Origin: CALVUJ01 sp045119835 | GTDB taxonomy: Bacteria > Bacillota_I > Bacilli_A > RFN20 > DUOF01 | Reading direction: 5' to 3' | Assembly: GCA_045119835.1 (NCBI GenBank) | Contig: JBGVED010000022.1 | Location: 62,001 to 126,000, forward strand | Length of the DNA stretch: 64,000 nt | In this document: positions 41,856 through 50,060 of the stretch, in pieces | How positions within the stretch are numbered: position 1 is the first letter of the stretch | How the letters are laid out: the number at the start of each line of letters is the position of its first letter | Notes under the pieces: model-generated | Told to the model about the DNA's origin: nothing | Seen by the model: only the letters and a program-made list of their open reading frames with translations | Databases searched by the model: none | Translations under genes and position numbers: made by a program

Positions 41856-42512
41856 ATGGAATGTCCATTTGGTCATAATGATTGTTGCAATACCGAACAA
41901 TGTCATCTATGTCTAACAGGAAATAAATATAAGGCTCCGAAGAAAAAATCTTCGGGGCTTTCTAAAAACTATAATAAAACCACTAAAAGAATGGGTGCTG
42001 TATCAGAAACCATTACTCAAAAAGCAAATCAAGCAACTATAGATAATGTGGTTAGTTCAAGACTAACAACTAACTCAGGAGCTGGTAGCGAAAAAGGGGA
42101 TGCTTGGATTACTGGATTAGTAGAAATAGCTCAAGAGGTTAAAACACAATTACCTAATAGAACTAAAGGCTGTAAAAGTTTTACGATACAAAGAGAATGG
42201 TTAGAAAAATTAGATAGAGAATCTATAGAAGCCAATAAAGAATTTTGGTGGCTAGTATTTAGTTTTAAAGAAAACGATGAACAATTATATGTAGTTGCAG
42301 ATAATAAAGTATTTCAAGATATGATTGCCAATTTAGTTGCAGATAGAAAAACTGCCAAAGAGGCACAATCTAAAATAGATTTGGCCAATAAACATCGTAA
42401 ATTAGTCGATACAAAAAATACTGAGTTACAAGCAACAATAGATAGAATGCAAGCAGAAATAGATTATTTAAAAGCCTTATTAAACAATAAAAAAGGTGAT
42501 AAAATTGAATAG
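41856..42512 (+). CDS. PD-(D/E)XK nuclease, probable Holliday-junction resolvase-like
   Basis: 218 residues from ATG 41856 (AAGGTGAATAAT upstream). An N-terminal Cys/His knuckle (CPFGHNDCCNTEQCHLC, residues 3-19) leads to a nuclease core: SGAGSEKGDAW with Asp82, then QEVKT with Glu94 and Lys96, then FTIQREWLEKL. This order matches phage resolvase-type PD-(D/E)XK enzymes. The end is a long coiled coil. Its place between the recombinase and ligase genes supports a role in recombination. Confidence 0.75.
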   Translation: MECPFGHNDCCNTEQCHLCLTGNKYKAPKKKSSGLSKNYNKTTKRMGAVSETITQKANQATIDNVVSSRLTTNSGAGSEKGDAWITGLVEIAQEVKTQLPNRTKGCKSFTIQREWLEKLDRESIEANKEFWWLVFSFKENDEQLYVVADNKVFQDMIANLVADRKTAKEAQSKIDLANKHRKLVDTKNTELQATIDRMQAEIDYLKALLNNKKGDKIE

Positions 42513-42906
42513 TTATCAAATTTTTGAAGTAGGAGATATTGTTTGTCTAAAAGATAATTTAAATTTCATTGATTATATTGATATGATTTGTTTTGACTTT
42601 ACTCAGATGATTAATTTAACTCAAATGATTAATTTAAAAAATTATCCTAAAGATTGCCTTAACGGAATATATGTCAAGATATTAAAAATCATAGACAATA
42701 ATCGTTTATTGGTTAAAGTTATAGAAAGCGAAAACGATCTTTTTATAGAAAATCGTCTTATAATTAATTTAAACTATATAGACAAAGAATTAAAGAGAAT
42801 GTTACTCCTTGAAAGGAATAATGCAAAAAAAGCAAGAAGACATGATAACAAATTAAAAAAAAATAATTATGGCAAAAGTAAATTCTTTCATAAAGATAAA
42901 TATTAA
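42505..42906 (+). CDS. Unknown protein, 133 aa, with TQMINL tandem repeat
   Basis: TTG 42505 follows AAAAGGTGATAAAA; GTG 42496 lies inside the site. The opening EVGDIVCLKDN is SH3-like. An 18-nt unit is repeated twice near 42601-42636, giving TQMINLTQMINL. The C-terminus is strongly basic (RRHDNKLKKNNYGKSK). Overlaps the resolvase gene by 8 nt. Function unknown; nucleic-acid binding is plausible from charge. Confidence 0.65.
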   Translation: MNSYQIFEVGDIVCLKDNLNFIDYIDMICFDFTQMINLTQMINLKNYPKDCLNGIYVKILKIIDNNRLLVKVIESENDLFIENRLIINLNYIDKELKRMLLLERNNAKKARRHDNKLKKNNYGKSKFFHKDKY

Positions 42907-42920
42907 AGTAGGTGATTAGA

Positions 42921-44207
42921 ATAAACGAAATTCAATTATTGGATTTATATCAAAAATTTGAACTATTAAAACACTCTACTAAGAAAAATGAAAAGATAAA
43001 ACAATTAACAGATAACAAAAACGATGAATTATTCTGCTTCACATTAGAATTTTTATTAAATACTGATAAGAAAACAGGGATTTCTACTGCTAAATTATCT
43101 AAAACAATTTCTAATAAAGTTAGTTTTGTTAAGATAAATGATTTCAAAATGTTAATAAATTATGTACTAATGCATAATACAGGAACAGATGACGTTGTAC
43201 GCACTGTACAACATTTTATAGAACAATTGCCTAATCTGACATTACAGACTTTTATTTCAGAAATCATAACTAAGAAATATAAATGTGGCGTAACTGCTAA
43301 AGTAGCGTCAGAAATAATTCCTGATATAATTAAAAAAGAACATCAAGTAATGTTGGCCAATAAGTTTAAAGGGGAACTTAAAGAGCCTGTACAAATATCT
43401 CTTAAATTAGATGGAATAAGATGTTCTGCATTAATAGATGATGATATTAAATTTTTATCAAGACAAGGAAAAGAAATTACAGGTTTAAATCAAATTAAAT
43501 CTGCATTAGAAAGTATGAATTTAAAAGGATATATGTTAGATGGTGAACTTATTAGAATCAATAATGATAATTTACCATCTGATGAAAACTTTAAATTAAC
43601 AACTAGTATTGTATCTAGTAAAGATGAAGACAAAACAGATTTAGAATATGTTATATTTGATATTGTGCCATTAGAAGGCTATAAAAAACGTGAATGTAAT
43701 TTAATATTTGCTAAAAGAAAGAAATTAATTAATCAATTAATAATAGAAAATGACTTTATCAAAAAAGTACCAACTTATAAAACCACAAAAACTATTGATG
43801 ATGTTTATGAAATATTAGCACAAGTAGAATCAGAAGGACAAGAAGGCTTAATGCTAAATACACTTACAGGATTATATAAATTCGGTAAACGTTCTAATGA
43901 TTTATTAAAAGTAAAAACATTTAATACTTGCGATATATTCTGCACAGGAGTCGAGGAAGGGGAAGGCAAATATGCAGGAACATTAGGAGCTATTATTTGT
44001 GATTACAAAGGATACAAATTAAAAGTTGGTTCAGGTCTTACTGAAGAACAAAGAGATTTTTATTGGAAGAATAAAAGTAAAATAGTAAACAGAATTGTAG
44101 AGATAAAATATTTTGAAGAATCATCAGATAAAGACGGGAATTTATCTTTACGTTTCCCTGTATTTGTACAAGTAAGAGATGATAAAGATGACCCAAGCTA
44201 CGAATAA
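42921..44207 (+). CDS. lig: ATP-dependent DNA ligase, probable AUA start
   Basis: 428 residues. Motif I KLDGIR (162-167) holds the AMP-accepting Lys, followed by FLSRQGKEI, LDGELI, a VIFDIVPLEGY block, EGLMLN and LLKVK (motif V), and an OB-fold domain. It matches T4/T7-style ATP ligases rather than NAD ligases. The site AGGTGATTAGA stands directly before ATA 42921; compare AGGTGATAAGA before ATG at 54540. GTG 42912 lies inside the site. Seals nicks after replication and repair. Confidence 0.88.
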   Translation: MNEIQLLDLYQKFELLKHSTKKNEKIKQLTDNKNDELFCFTLEFLLNTDKKTGISTAKLSKTISNKVSFVKINDFKMLINYVLMHNTGTDDVVRTVQHFIEQLPNLTLQTFISEIITKKYKCGVTAKVASEIIPDIIKKEHQVMLANKFKGELKEPVQISLKLDGIRCSALIDDDIKFLSRQGKEITGLNQIKSALESMNLKGYMLDGELIRINNDNLPSDENFKLTTSIVSSKDEDKTDLEYVIFDIVPLEGYKKRECNLIFAKRKKLINQLIIENDFIKKVPTYKTTKTIDDVYEILAQVESEGQEGLMLNTLTGLYKFGKRSNDLLKVKTFNTCDIFCTGVEEGEGKYAGTLGAIICDYKGYKLKVGSGLTEEQRDFYWKNKSKIVNRIVEIKYFEESSDKDGNLSLRFPVFVQVRDDKDDPSYE

Positions 44208-44589
44208 ACCAACAAAGCCTAAAATATTATCTGGTGTTTATAGAATAACATGTCTTGCCAATAATAAAAATTATATTGGTAGTTCAGATAATATAATGAG
44301 AAGACTTAAAACACATGAAAGAGAACTTAATGAAGGTTCTCATAATAATAGAAGATTGCAACATGATTATGACAAATACGGCTCTGAGTTCTTTGAATTT
44401 AGAGTCGTATTTATTGATATACCTAAAGAAAAATTAACAGCATATGAAAAAGTTGCTATATATTTATACGATTCTATAGTTATGTATAAAGGATATAATG
44501 ATATATGGCCTACAACAAATCATAAAGTGTTTAAAGAAGCACATCAAGACTTATTAGAGAAAGGATTGATACCAAATAGAAAGGATTGA
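44188..44589 (+). CDS. GIY-YIG nuclease-like protein
   Basis: 133 residues (ATG 44179 also possible). GVYRITCLANNKNYIGSS, then RRLKTHERELNEG and NRRLQHDYDKYG, match the GIY-YIG fold with its Arg and Glu-side helices. It overlaps both ligase and dCMP deaminase genes. It may be a free-standing homing endonuclease or a repair nuclease. Its last codons contain the deaminase's start region. Confidence 0.82.
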   Translation: MTQATNKPTKPKILSGVYRITCLANNKNYIGSSDNIMRRLKTHERELNEGSHNNRRLQHDYDKYGSEFFEFRVVFIDIPKEKLTAYEKVAIYLYDSIVMYKGYNDIWPTTNHKVFKEAHQDLLEKGLIPNRKD

Positions 44590-45028
44590 TTGGGACACTT
44601 ATTTTTGTGAAATAGCTAAACTTACAGCCAAAAGAAGTGGCTGTTTAAGAAGACAAGTCGGAGCTGTTATAGTTAAAGATAATAGAGTTATAGCTACAGG
44701 CTATAATGCACAACCAGTTGGTGTGCCAGAATGCTGTTCAAAAGGTTATTGCATGCGTCAACATCATAAAGGCGGAATAGGATTAGAAGAATGTACTGTA
44801 GTACATGCAGAAATAAATGCAATAACACAATGCGCTTTACTAGGAATAAGTTGTAATGGAGCTACTATGTATGTCACAACTAAATGCTGTATTTGGTGTT
44901 TAAAAGCCGCAATAAATGCAGGTATAAAGAAAATCGTATATATAGAAGATTACAACGCACCATTATCAGATGAATTAGCTAAAATCGCTAATATAGAAAT
45001 GATTAAATTTGAAAACAAAGGAGATTAG
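44576..45028 (+). CDS. dcd: dCMP deaminase, probable AUA start
   Basis: 150 residues. Zinc and catalytic motifs HAE (about 77-79) and CCIWC (about 105-109) are present, as is the dCMP-type opening WDTYFCEIAKLTAKRS. No ATG, GTG or TTG exists in frame before conserved residues. ATA 44576, 11 nt after AGAAAGG, gives MERIDWDTYF, the normal family length; ATT 44585 is the alternative. A GTG at 44723 would delete a third of the enzyme. It makes dUMP for ThyX. A 13-bp direct repeat, AGAAAGGATTGAT, occurs at 44558 and 44578. Confidence 0.85.
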   Translation: MERIDWDTYFCEIAKLTAKRSGCLRRQVGAVIVKDNRVIATGYNAQPVGVPECCSKGYCMRQHHKGGIGLEECTVVHAEINAITQCALLGISCNGATMYVTTKCCIWCLKAAINAGIKKIVYIEDYNAPLSDELAKIANIEMIKFENKGD

Positions 45029-45031
45029 TAA

Positions 45032-45779
45032 TATGTTAACTAAACAAGATTTCAAAGTTGAATTAATCAATGCTGAAGAAGTTAAAAACTTTGTTAAACA
45101 ACATGGTGAAGTAGCTTGTATATGTTATGCTACTAATCCTAAATTTGCACAAAAAGTAGGCGAAAATGTACTACAAACTGGACATTTCAGTGGTTCTAGA
45201 GGGGATTATTTTAAATTTAAATTTACTAATGTACCAAGAGCTTTAGTTGATCAATCTGTAAGACATGATGTTGGAACATTTAAAAACGTACAATCTCAAA
45301 GATATGTTAACCAAGCAGAATTTGATATGTATTATCCAGTTGAAATAACAATGGATGAACAATTAAAAGCTATTTGGGAAAAACATCAAAGAGATACTCA
45401 AGAAGCTTATAAAATGACTGTAGATTTATTAGCTTTAAAATATGGTTATTCAGGAGAGAAAGCTAGTGAAATAGCTAGAGGATTATTACCAATGAATGTT
45501 GAATCTACATTTGTTCAAGGATTTACTCTAGAAGCTTTAATGAACTATATGAACAAAAGATTATGCACATGTGCTCAAGAGCATATAAGATATGTTGCAA
45601 AACTTATGAAAGAAGAAGTTTTAAAAGTAGCACCAATATATGAACCATATCTAGTTCCTATATGCGAAAGACAATTATGGTGTCCAGAAGATAAGAAAAG
45701 AAGTTGTGGAAGAAGACCTGTTAAATCAGAATTAGAAGAATTAATTGAACTTGGAAGGAGAACAAAAGAGGTGAAATAA
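45032..45779 (+). CDS. thyX: Flavin-dependent thymidylate synthase ThyX
   Basis: 248 residues from ATG 45032. Family marks: HFSGSRGDYFKFKF, then RHDVGTFKNVQSQRYV (77-92), the ThyX signature region. The usual RHRx7S reads RHD with one extra residue before the Ser. Later, GLLPMNVESTF and the RLCTCAQEHIRYVA region are normal. It makes dTMP from dUMP using FAD and methylene-THF. Neighbouring dCMP deaminase and Tmk supply and use its substrate and product. Confidence 0.9.
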
Positions 45780-46046
45780 ATGAAACAAACTTTACTACAA
45801 GTAGGTGATAAAGTTCGAATAAGAGAAGATATAAGAGAAAATGTTTATTACAGTATGAAAACTTATAATTATAATAATTGTTATATATATGGCAAAATGG
45901 CCGAACCTGGCAGTTTAGTAACAATAATAAAAAGCAGTGCAGGCTATCGTATTAAAGAAGAAGGCTTTTTCACTTATACTGATGAAATGTTTGATACTGA
46001 ATTAATAGATTATTTATATGAAGAATATTTAAAAAATGATAAATAG
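45780..46046 (+). CDS. Unknown SH3-like small protein, 88 aa
   Basis: ATG 45780 follows the ThyX stop directly; GAGGTG in the end of thyX is the site. VGDKVRIREDIREN and a later SLVTIIKSSAGYRIKEEGFFTYTDEMFD resemble small phage proteins with an SH3-like barrel. Function unknown. Confidence 0.7.
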   Translation: MKQTLLQVGDKVRIREDIRENVYYSMKTYNYNNCYIYGKMAEPGSLVTIIKSSAGYRIKEEGFFTYTDEMFDTELIDYLYEEYLKNDK

Positions 46047-46088
46047 GAGTATATGGTGCAATATTCCTATATGAAAGGAGGTTGCACC
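46043..46088 (+). promoter_or_regulatory. Possible H-type pseudoknot enclosing a ribosome site
   Basis: ATAGGA (46043-46048) pairs with TCCTAT (46065-46070). GGTGCAA (46055-46061), in its loop, pairs with TTGCACC (46082-46088). The helices interlock with loops of 6, 3 and 11 nt. The last loop holds AAGGAGG (46075-46081), the site for ATG 46090. Folded RNA should block that site; a ligand or protein could set the balance. Confidence 0.55.
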
Positions 46089-46089
46089 A

Positions 46090-46725
46090 ATGTACGACTT
46101 AAATGATATATTAAACACTGATAATCCTTTAGAAACTTTTAGAATATTACACAGCGATATTTTAATTGATAAATTAAATAATCTTATAATAGATTGTAAT
46201 GACTGTAAAACAAGTTTTGAAAAAAGAACTTATTATGGAAATAGTAACGCTAATATTCTAATAATAAATGATACTGCTACTAACAATCAAGATATAATAG
46301 ATTATTTTAATGATTTACTAAAGATGAGTGAATTAGATTTAAATGATATATTTATTGTAAATGCAGTATCTTGTGTCACAACAAGAAAAGACCGTGATGA
46401 TATAATACAAAGAATACCTTCACGAAAAGAATGTAATGGGTGTAAATGCTTTTTAAATCAAGCAATAAAAATAGTTAATCCTAGAATTATAATTAGTTTA
46501 GGTGCTGTGGCACTTAATCAATTTATACCAGGAACTAACTTATTAGAATATATAAATACAAAACAAGTCTTTAATGGAATCCCTACTTTGATTAATTATT
46601 CTGTTAAAGACTTATTTGATTTAACAGCATATAAATCAGAACAAGAAATAGAAAACATAAGCTGCTCTATACTTGATACATTTAATGAAGCAGCACGATA
46701 TATAGAAAGCATAAAGGAGAGATGA
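46090..46725 (+). CDS. Uracil-DNA-glycosylase-fold protein with Fe-S-type cysteines
   Basis: 211 residues. C36, C39, C95 and C115 lie roughly where family 4 UDGs hold an iron-sulfur cluster. IFIVNAVSC and a later PRIIISLGAVALNQF fit the fold. The catalytic GEAPG motif is replaced by INDTATN (59-65), and the HPS/HPA motif by NYSV. It may have lost glycosylase activity and serve DNA binding instead, or be a distant subfamily. Placed among thymidylate genes, which fits control of uracil in DNA. Confidence 0.65.
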   Translation: MYDLNDILNTDNPLETFRILHSDILIDKLNNLIIDCNDCKTSFEKRTYYGNSNANILIINDTATNNQDIIDYFNDLLKMSELDLNDIFIVNAVSCVTTRKDRDDIIQRIPSRKECNGCKCFLNQAIKIVNPRIIISLGAVALNQFIPGTNLLEYINTKQVFNGIPTLINYSVKDLFDLTAYKSEQEIENISCSILDTFNEAARYIESIKER

Positions 46726-46727
46726 TT

Positions 46728-46910
46728 ATGTTAATTAGAATACCTGATGAATATCAAGCTATGGAAACATTATTAAGAAGAAATGGAATACCATTTAAAA
46801 TATTAGATGAAGAAGAAGTTATAGAAACTATAGCAGAAAAAGTTAATTTCTTTAATTCTTTAAACAAAGCCAAACTTGCAGAATTATTACGTCAAATAAT
46901 TTCGGAGTAA
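46728..46910 (+). CDS. Unknown small protein, 60 aa
   Basis: AAGGAG at 46714-46719 favours ATG 46728 over ATG 46722. RIPDEYQAMETLLRRNGIPFKIL suggests a small alpha/beta fold. No family recognised. Confidence 0.65.
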   Translation: MLIRIPDEYQAMETLLRRNGIPFKILDEEEVIETIAEKVNFFNSLNKAKLAELLRQIISE

Positions 46911-46913
46911 GCT

Positions 46914-47567
46914 ATGGGAAAATTTATTATAATTGAAGGACCAGATTTTTGTGGTAAATCTACACAAATAAATCTGTTAGACATTAATGGCTATTTTAAA
47001 GATCATAACGTATTTTTTACACGAGAACCTGGTAGTTTCTTACCAGAAAGTTGTGATAAGTGCGAAGAAATAAGAGATAAAATCTTATTTCAAGATAATC
47101 GTCCATTTGATGAGGCTTTATTGTTTGCTGAATCAAGATTTTATCATACTCAAGATATTTCTAGAATATTAAATAAATATGATAAAGCTGTAGTTGTATC
47201 AGATAGATATATAATATCATCTATGGCTTATCAAGGTTATGCACAAGGATTAGGAGAAAGTTTGATTTATAAAATGAACAAATTAAGTTTGGAATTATTA
47301 AAAGATATTCCTATACACTGCGTTAAATTTGAAATATCAGAAGAAAATTGGTTAAAAAGAAGAGAACAACGTAACATTCTGGATAAAATAGAACAAAAAG
47401 ATATCCATAAAGACGTTCTTGATTTCTATTCTAAGCCAGAAATATTTAATGAATATACAAAAGACTTAAACATGATAGTTTACCCTATTAATGCAAATAA
47501 CGATATAGATACAGTATTTACAGAATTTAAAATAACTATGGATAATATTATATATGGATTAAATTAA
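46914..47567 (+). CDS. tmk: Thymidylate kinase
   Basis: 217 residues. P-loop GPDFCGKST (9-17), TREPG near 39-43, and DRYIISSMAYQG of the dTMP-binding region identify the family. The lid segment is KRREQRN. It phosphorylates dTMP to dTDP, after ThyX. Family members usually have GxDGxGKS; Asp to Phe and Gly to Cys changes inside the loop do not affect the key Lys. Preceded by GGAGTAAGCT. Confidence 0.9.
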   Translation: MGKFIIIEGPDFCGKSTQINLLDINGYFKDHNVFFTREPGSFLPESCDKCEEIRDKILFQDNRPFDEALLFAESRFYHTQDISRILNKYDKAVVVSDRYIISSMAYQGYAQGLGESLIYKMNKLSLELLKDIPIHCVKFEISEENWLKRREQRNILDKIEQKDIHKDVLDFYSKPEIFNEYTKDLNMIVYPINANNDIDTVFTEFKITMDNIIYGLN

Positions 47568-47591
47568 AAAATAGAAGGAGTGTATTGTATA

Positions 47592-48428
47592 ATGAGTGGA
47601 ATAAAAAAACCTAGTATAAAAAAACCAGTGAATGGAATTAAAAAACCAGTTGTTAAACCTAAAGCACCAGTTATAAAAGAAGAAGTTGTAGAAGAAAAAG
47701 TAGTAGAAATACCAGTTATAGTTGACCAAGTAGAAGAAATAGCTCCAGAATTAGAAGAAATATTGGCTCAAGATGAAAAACATCAAGAACAAGAAGAACA
47801 ACAAATAGCAGAAGAAGTTAATGAAGAACCTGTTCAAGAACCAGAGCCAGAACCTGTTGTAGAAGAAAAACCAAAAGCTAAAAAATCTTCTAGAAAATTA
47901 ACTAAGAAAAAAGAAGAACCTAAAGAAGAAGTTGTTGAAGAAAATCTTCCTAATATGGAATTAAACGATGCTGTAACAGTTATGGGTAAAATGTGTCCTA
48001 CATTACCAGAATGGGAAGAAGCAAAATTAGAAATAGAAGATAAATTAAGAGCAACTGCAATAGACCCAGATATAGATCCAGCTAGTGGTAGATTATTAAT
48101 TGGTGAAATAGATGCTTTATTATGTGAATTAAGAGTTTATAAAGTAGATCAAGAAGCAGAAGTTAAAGCGATAACTGAAATGGTTGAATATATAAGATTA
48201 AGTAATGCAGTAGGAACAAATTCAGAAGAAAGAAAAGCTAGTGGCTATAAAGCATTAATGAATCATAAACCAGATCCTTCTAGTACTGAAACTATAAATT
48301 TAGTAGAATATAAATTATTCTATGAATCAAAACTAGCATTTTTCAATGAAGCAATAGAAATATTAAAAGATAGAAAACAGTTATTAATAACTTTCCAAGG
48401 AATGATGAAAATAGAATCTACTTTTTAA
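47592..48428 (+). CDS. Unknown two-part protein, 278 aa
   Basis: ATG 47592 follows AAGGAGTG. Residues 1-120 are low-complexity, Lys/Pro then Glu/Val/Pro-rich, probably disordered. Residues 125-278 form a helical domain. It lies directly before the Rad52-like gene in the same unit and may be its partner; no family recognised. Confidence 0.7.
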   Translation: MSGIKKPSIKKPVNGIKKPVVKPKAPVIKEEVVEEKVVEIPVIVDQVEEIAPELEEILAQDEKHQEQEEQQIAEEVNEEPVQEPEPEPVVEEKPKAKKSSRKLTKKKEEPKEEVVEENLPNMELNDAVTVMGKMCPTLPEWEEAKLEIEDKLRATAIDPDIDPASGRLLIGEIDALLCELRVYKVDQEAEVKAITEMVEYIRLSNAVGTNSEERKASGYKALMNHKPDPSSTETINLVEYKLFYESKLAFFNEAIEILKDRKQLLITFQGMMKIESTF

Positions 48429-48441
48429 GGAGTGATATTAT

Positions 48442-49203
48442 ATGAAACCATTAAATTTAGATGTAAAAACTAAATTGGATTTATCAGAATCAATTGATCC
48501 TAGTTTATTAAAAACAAGAACAATGGGGAAACAAGAATTAACTTATGTTTCCCAAAACACTGTTGTTGATTTATTAAATAAAGCATTTAATTATATGTGG
48601 TCATTTATAATAGATGAACAATGGATGGAACCAGGCGTTCCAGAAATAAAAAAAGAAAATAAACAATATCCATTCACTGAAAAGAATACAGATATGTCTA
48701 AAGTTAAAATAGATGCATATGGAAACAGATATATAGAAATACCTGTTGCGCCAGTAGCTTGGACTAGAGGTAGATTAAGAGTACCATTTACTCAAGAAAA
48801 TGGCGAAATTGTATGGATTGAAAAATCAGCTTGTGGAGCTCAAGCAATGATAGGAAATCAAGCTGTCCAATCAACTAATGCATTTAAAGGAAGTCAATCA
48901 GATTGTCTTAAAAAATGTGCATCATTATTTGGAATAGCTTTAGAGTTGTATAGAGATGAAACAGAAGAAGCTTATTTCCAATCTATAAGAGAAGATTATT
49001 TACCTGATGTTTGGACAGAAGAAAACCAAGCTAAATTCTCAAAAGATTATAATAAATTATTAAAAATATTAGAATCATATAGTTGGTCTTTTGAAGATAT
49101 CGAATATTATGTATCTGCAGTTACTGATGGACAATTTAATAGTTTTAGAAAAATGCCAACTGAGTTCTTAGAACCATTATTAAAAGCTATTGAGGAGGAA
49201 TAA
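48442..49203 (+). CDS. Rad52-like single-strand annealing protein
   Basis: 253 residues. The order LTYVSQNTVVDLLNKAFNYM, then a WTRGRLRVPF strand block, then SQSDCLKKCASLFGIALELY matches the Rad52/Sak superfamily of phage annealing proteins. It would pair complementary single strands coated by SSB in recombination-dependent replication. The C-terminal 75 residues are an extra helical part. AAGGAGTGAT precedes ATG 48442. Confidence 0.78.
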   Translation: MKPLNLDVKTKLDLSESIDPSLLKTRTMGKQELTYVSQNTVVDLLNKAFNYMWSFIIDEQWMEPGVPEIKKENKQYPFTEKNTDMSKVKIDAYGNRYIEIPVAPVAWTRGRLRVPFTQENGEIVWIEKSACGAQAMIGNQAVQSTNAFKGSQSDCLKKCASLFGIALELYRDETEEAYFQSIREDYLPDVWTEENQAKFSKDYNKLLKILESYSWSFEDIEYYVSAVTDGQFNSFRKMPTEFLEPLLKAIEEE

Positions 49204-49205
49204 TA

Positions 49206-49418
49206 TTGTTAACACATAATGACCCTTATTGCGGATGTCCACATTGTGGAAATAAAACTTTTAAAGACGTTTCTATTTATACTATTAGAACTATGAAAGA
49301 TGAGTTCGGAGATATAATAGTAAGACCATTTATTGAAGAGGAAAGATTTAAATGTACTAGATGTGGAAAAGAATTCAATATGAAAGAAATAAGAGACCAT
49401 AAAAATAAGCAGGGATAA
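49206..49418 (+). CDS. Zinc-ribbon protein, 70 aa, TTG start
   Basis: GAGGAGGAATAATA precedes TTG 49206. CGCPHCG (about 9-15) and CTRCG (about 50-54) form a zinc ribbon. Small ribbons of this sort often bind nucleic acids or polymerase; no specific match. Confidence 0.72.
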   Translation: MLTHNDPYCGCPHCGNKTFKDVSIYTIRTMKDEFGDIIVRPFIEEERFKCTRCGKEFNMKEIRDHKNKQG

Positions 49419-49438
49419 ACAATTCCCTGCTTTTATTT
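49407..49438 (+). terminator. Strong rho-independent terminator
   Basis: AAGCAGGGA/TCCCTGCTT with an eight-base loop, followed by TTATTTT; overlaps the end of the ribbon gene. Confidence 0.83.
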
Positions 49439-49451
49439 TAAGGAGGATATC

Positions 49452-50060
49452 ATGGCTAATGAATGTATGAATTATATAAGATTTACAGGAGATCCCATTC
49501 TAATACAATCATTTAAAGAAAGCTACTTAGTTTATAATGAGAATGTTGAATATTATGAACTTAACTTTAATCATATAACTCCAATCCCTGATAATTGCGA
49601 TGATTATAATTTTAGAATAGAGAATTGGGGAAATAAATGGGACGGAACAGATGCTTATGTTGAAGTATACGATGATGAAGTATATATAGATGTTGCTACA
49701 GCATGGGGACCATGTAGTCCAATTGTAGATAAACTAATTAGATTATGTCCAGGATTAGAAGTTGATTATAAATATTACGAACCTGGATGTGCTTTCTTGG
49801 GTTGGAGATATCATATCATAGATGAAGACCCTGATGACGACGAACAAGATGAAATTTTAGTAGAAAATGATCCATATGGATATTGGACTCATATGTTTTC
49901 AGAAGAATATGAAACATATGATTGGCTAGTAGAACATATTGAAGATATGGTAAAAGAAGAAGAATTAACACAAGAAGTTGCAAATGAATTAAAAAGTTTA
50001 ATAGATGCCGGAAATGACGCTTATATCGTTGAAAGATGTTTAGAGGAAGGAGTATTATAA
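49452..50060 (+). CDS. Api92/YubB-type ferredoxin-like domain protein
   Basis: 202 residues. The opening MANECMNYIRFTG, ITPIPDN, NWGNKWDGTDA, ATAWGPCSPIVDKL and EPGCAFLGWRY match in order the Api92-like (DUF1281) family seen on plasmids and phages, whose role is unknown. The C-terminal third is acidic. AAGGAGG precedes ATG 49452; its stop abuts nrdG. Confidence 0.82.
   Translation: MANECMNYIRFTGDPILIQSFKESYLVYNENVEYYELNFNHITPIPDNCDDYNFRIENWGNKWDGTDAYVEVYDDEVYIDVATAWGPCSPIVDKLIRLCPGLEVDYKYYEPGCAFLGWRYHIIDEDPDDDEQDEILVENDPYGYWTHMFSEEYETYDWLVEHIEDMVKEEELTQEVANELKSLIDAGNDAYIVERCLEEGVL

Noticed and set aside
44723..44725. GTG 44723 as start of dCMP deaminase
   Set aside because: It would remove conserved residues, including the KRSGCLRRQVGAVIV strand, and has no ribosome site.
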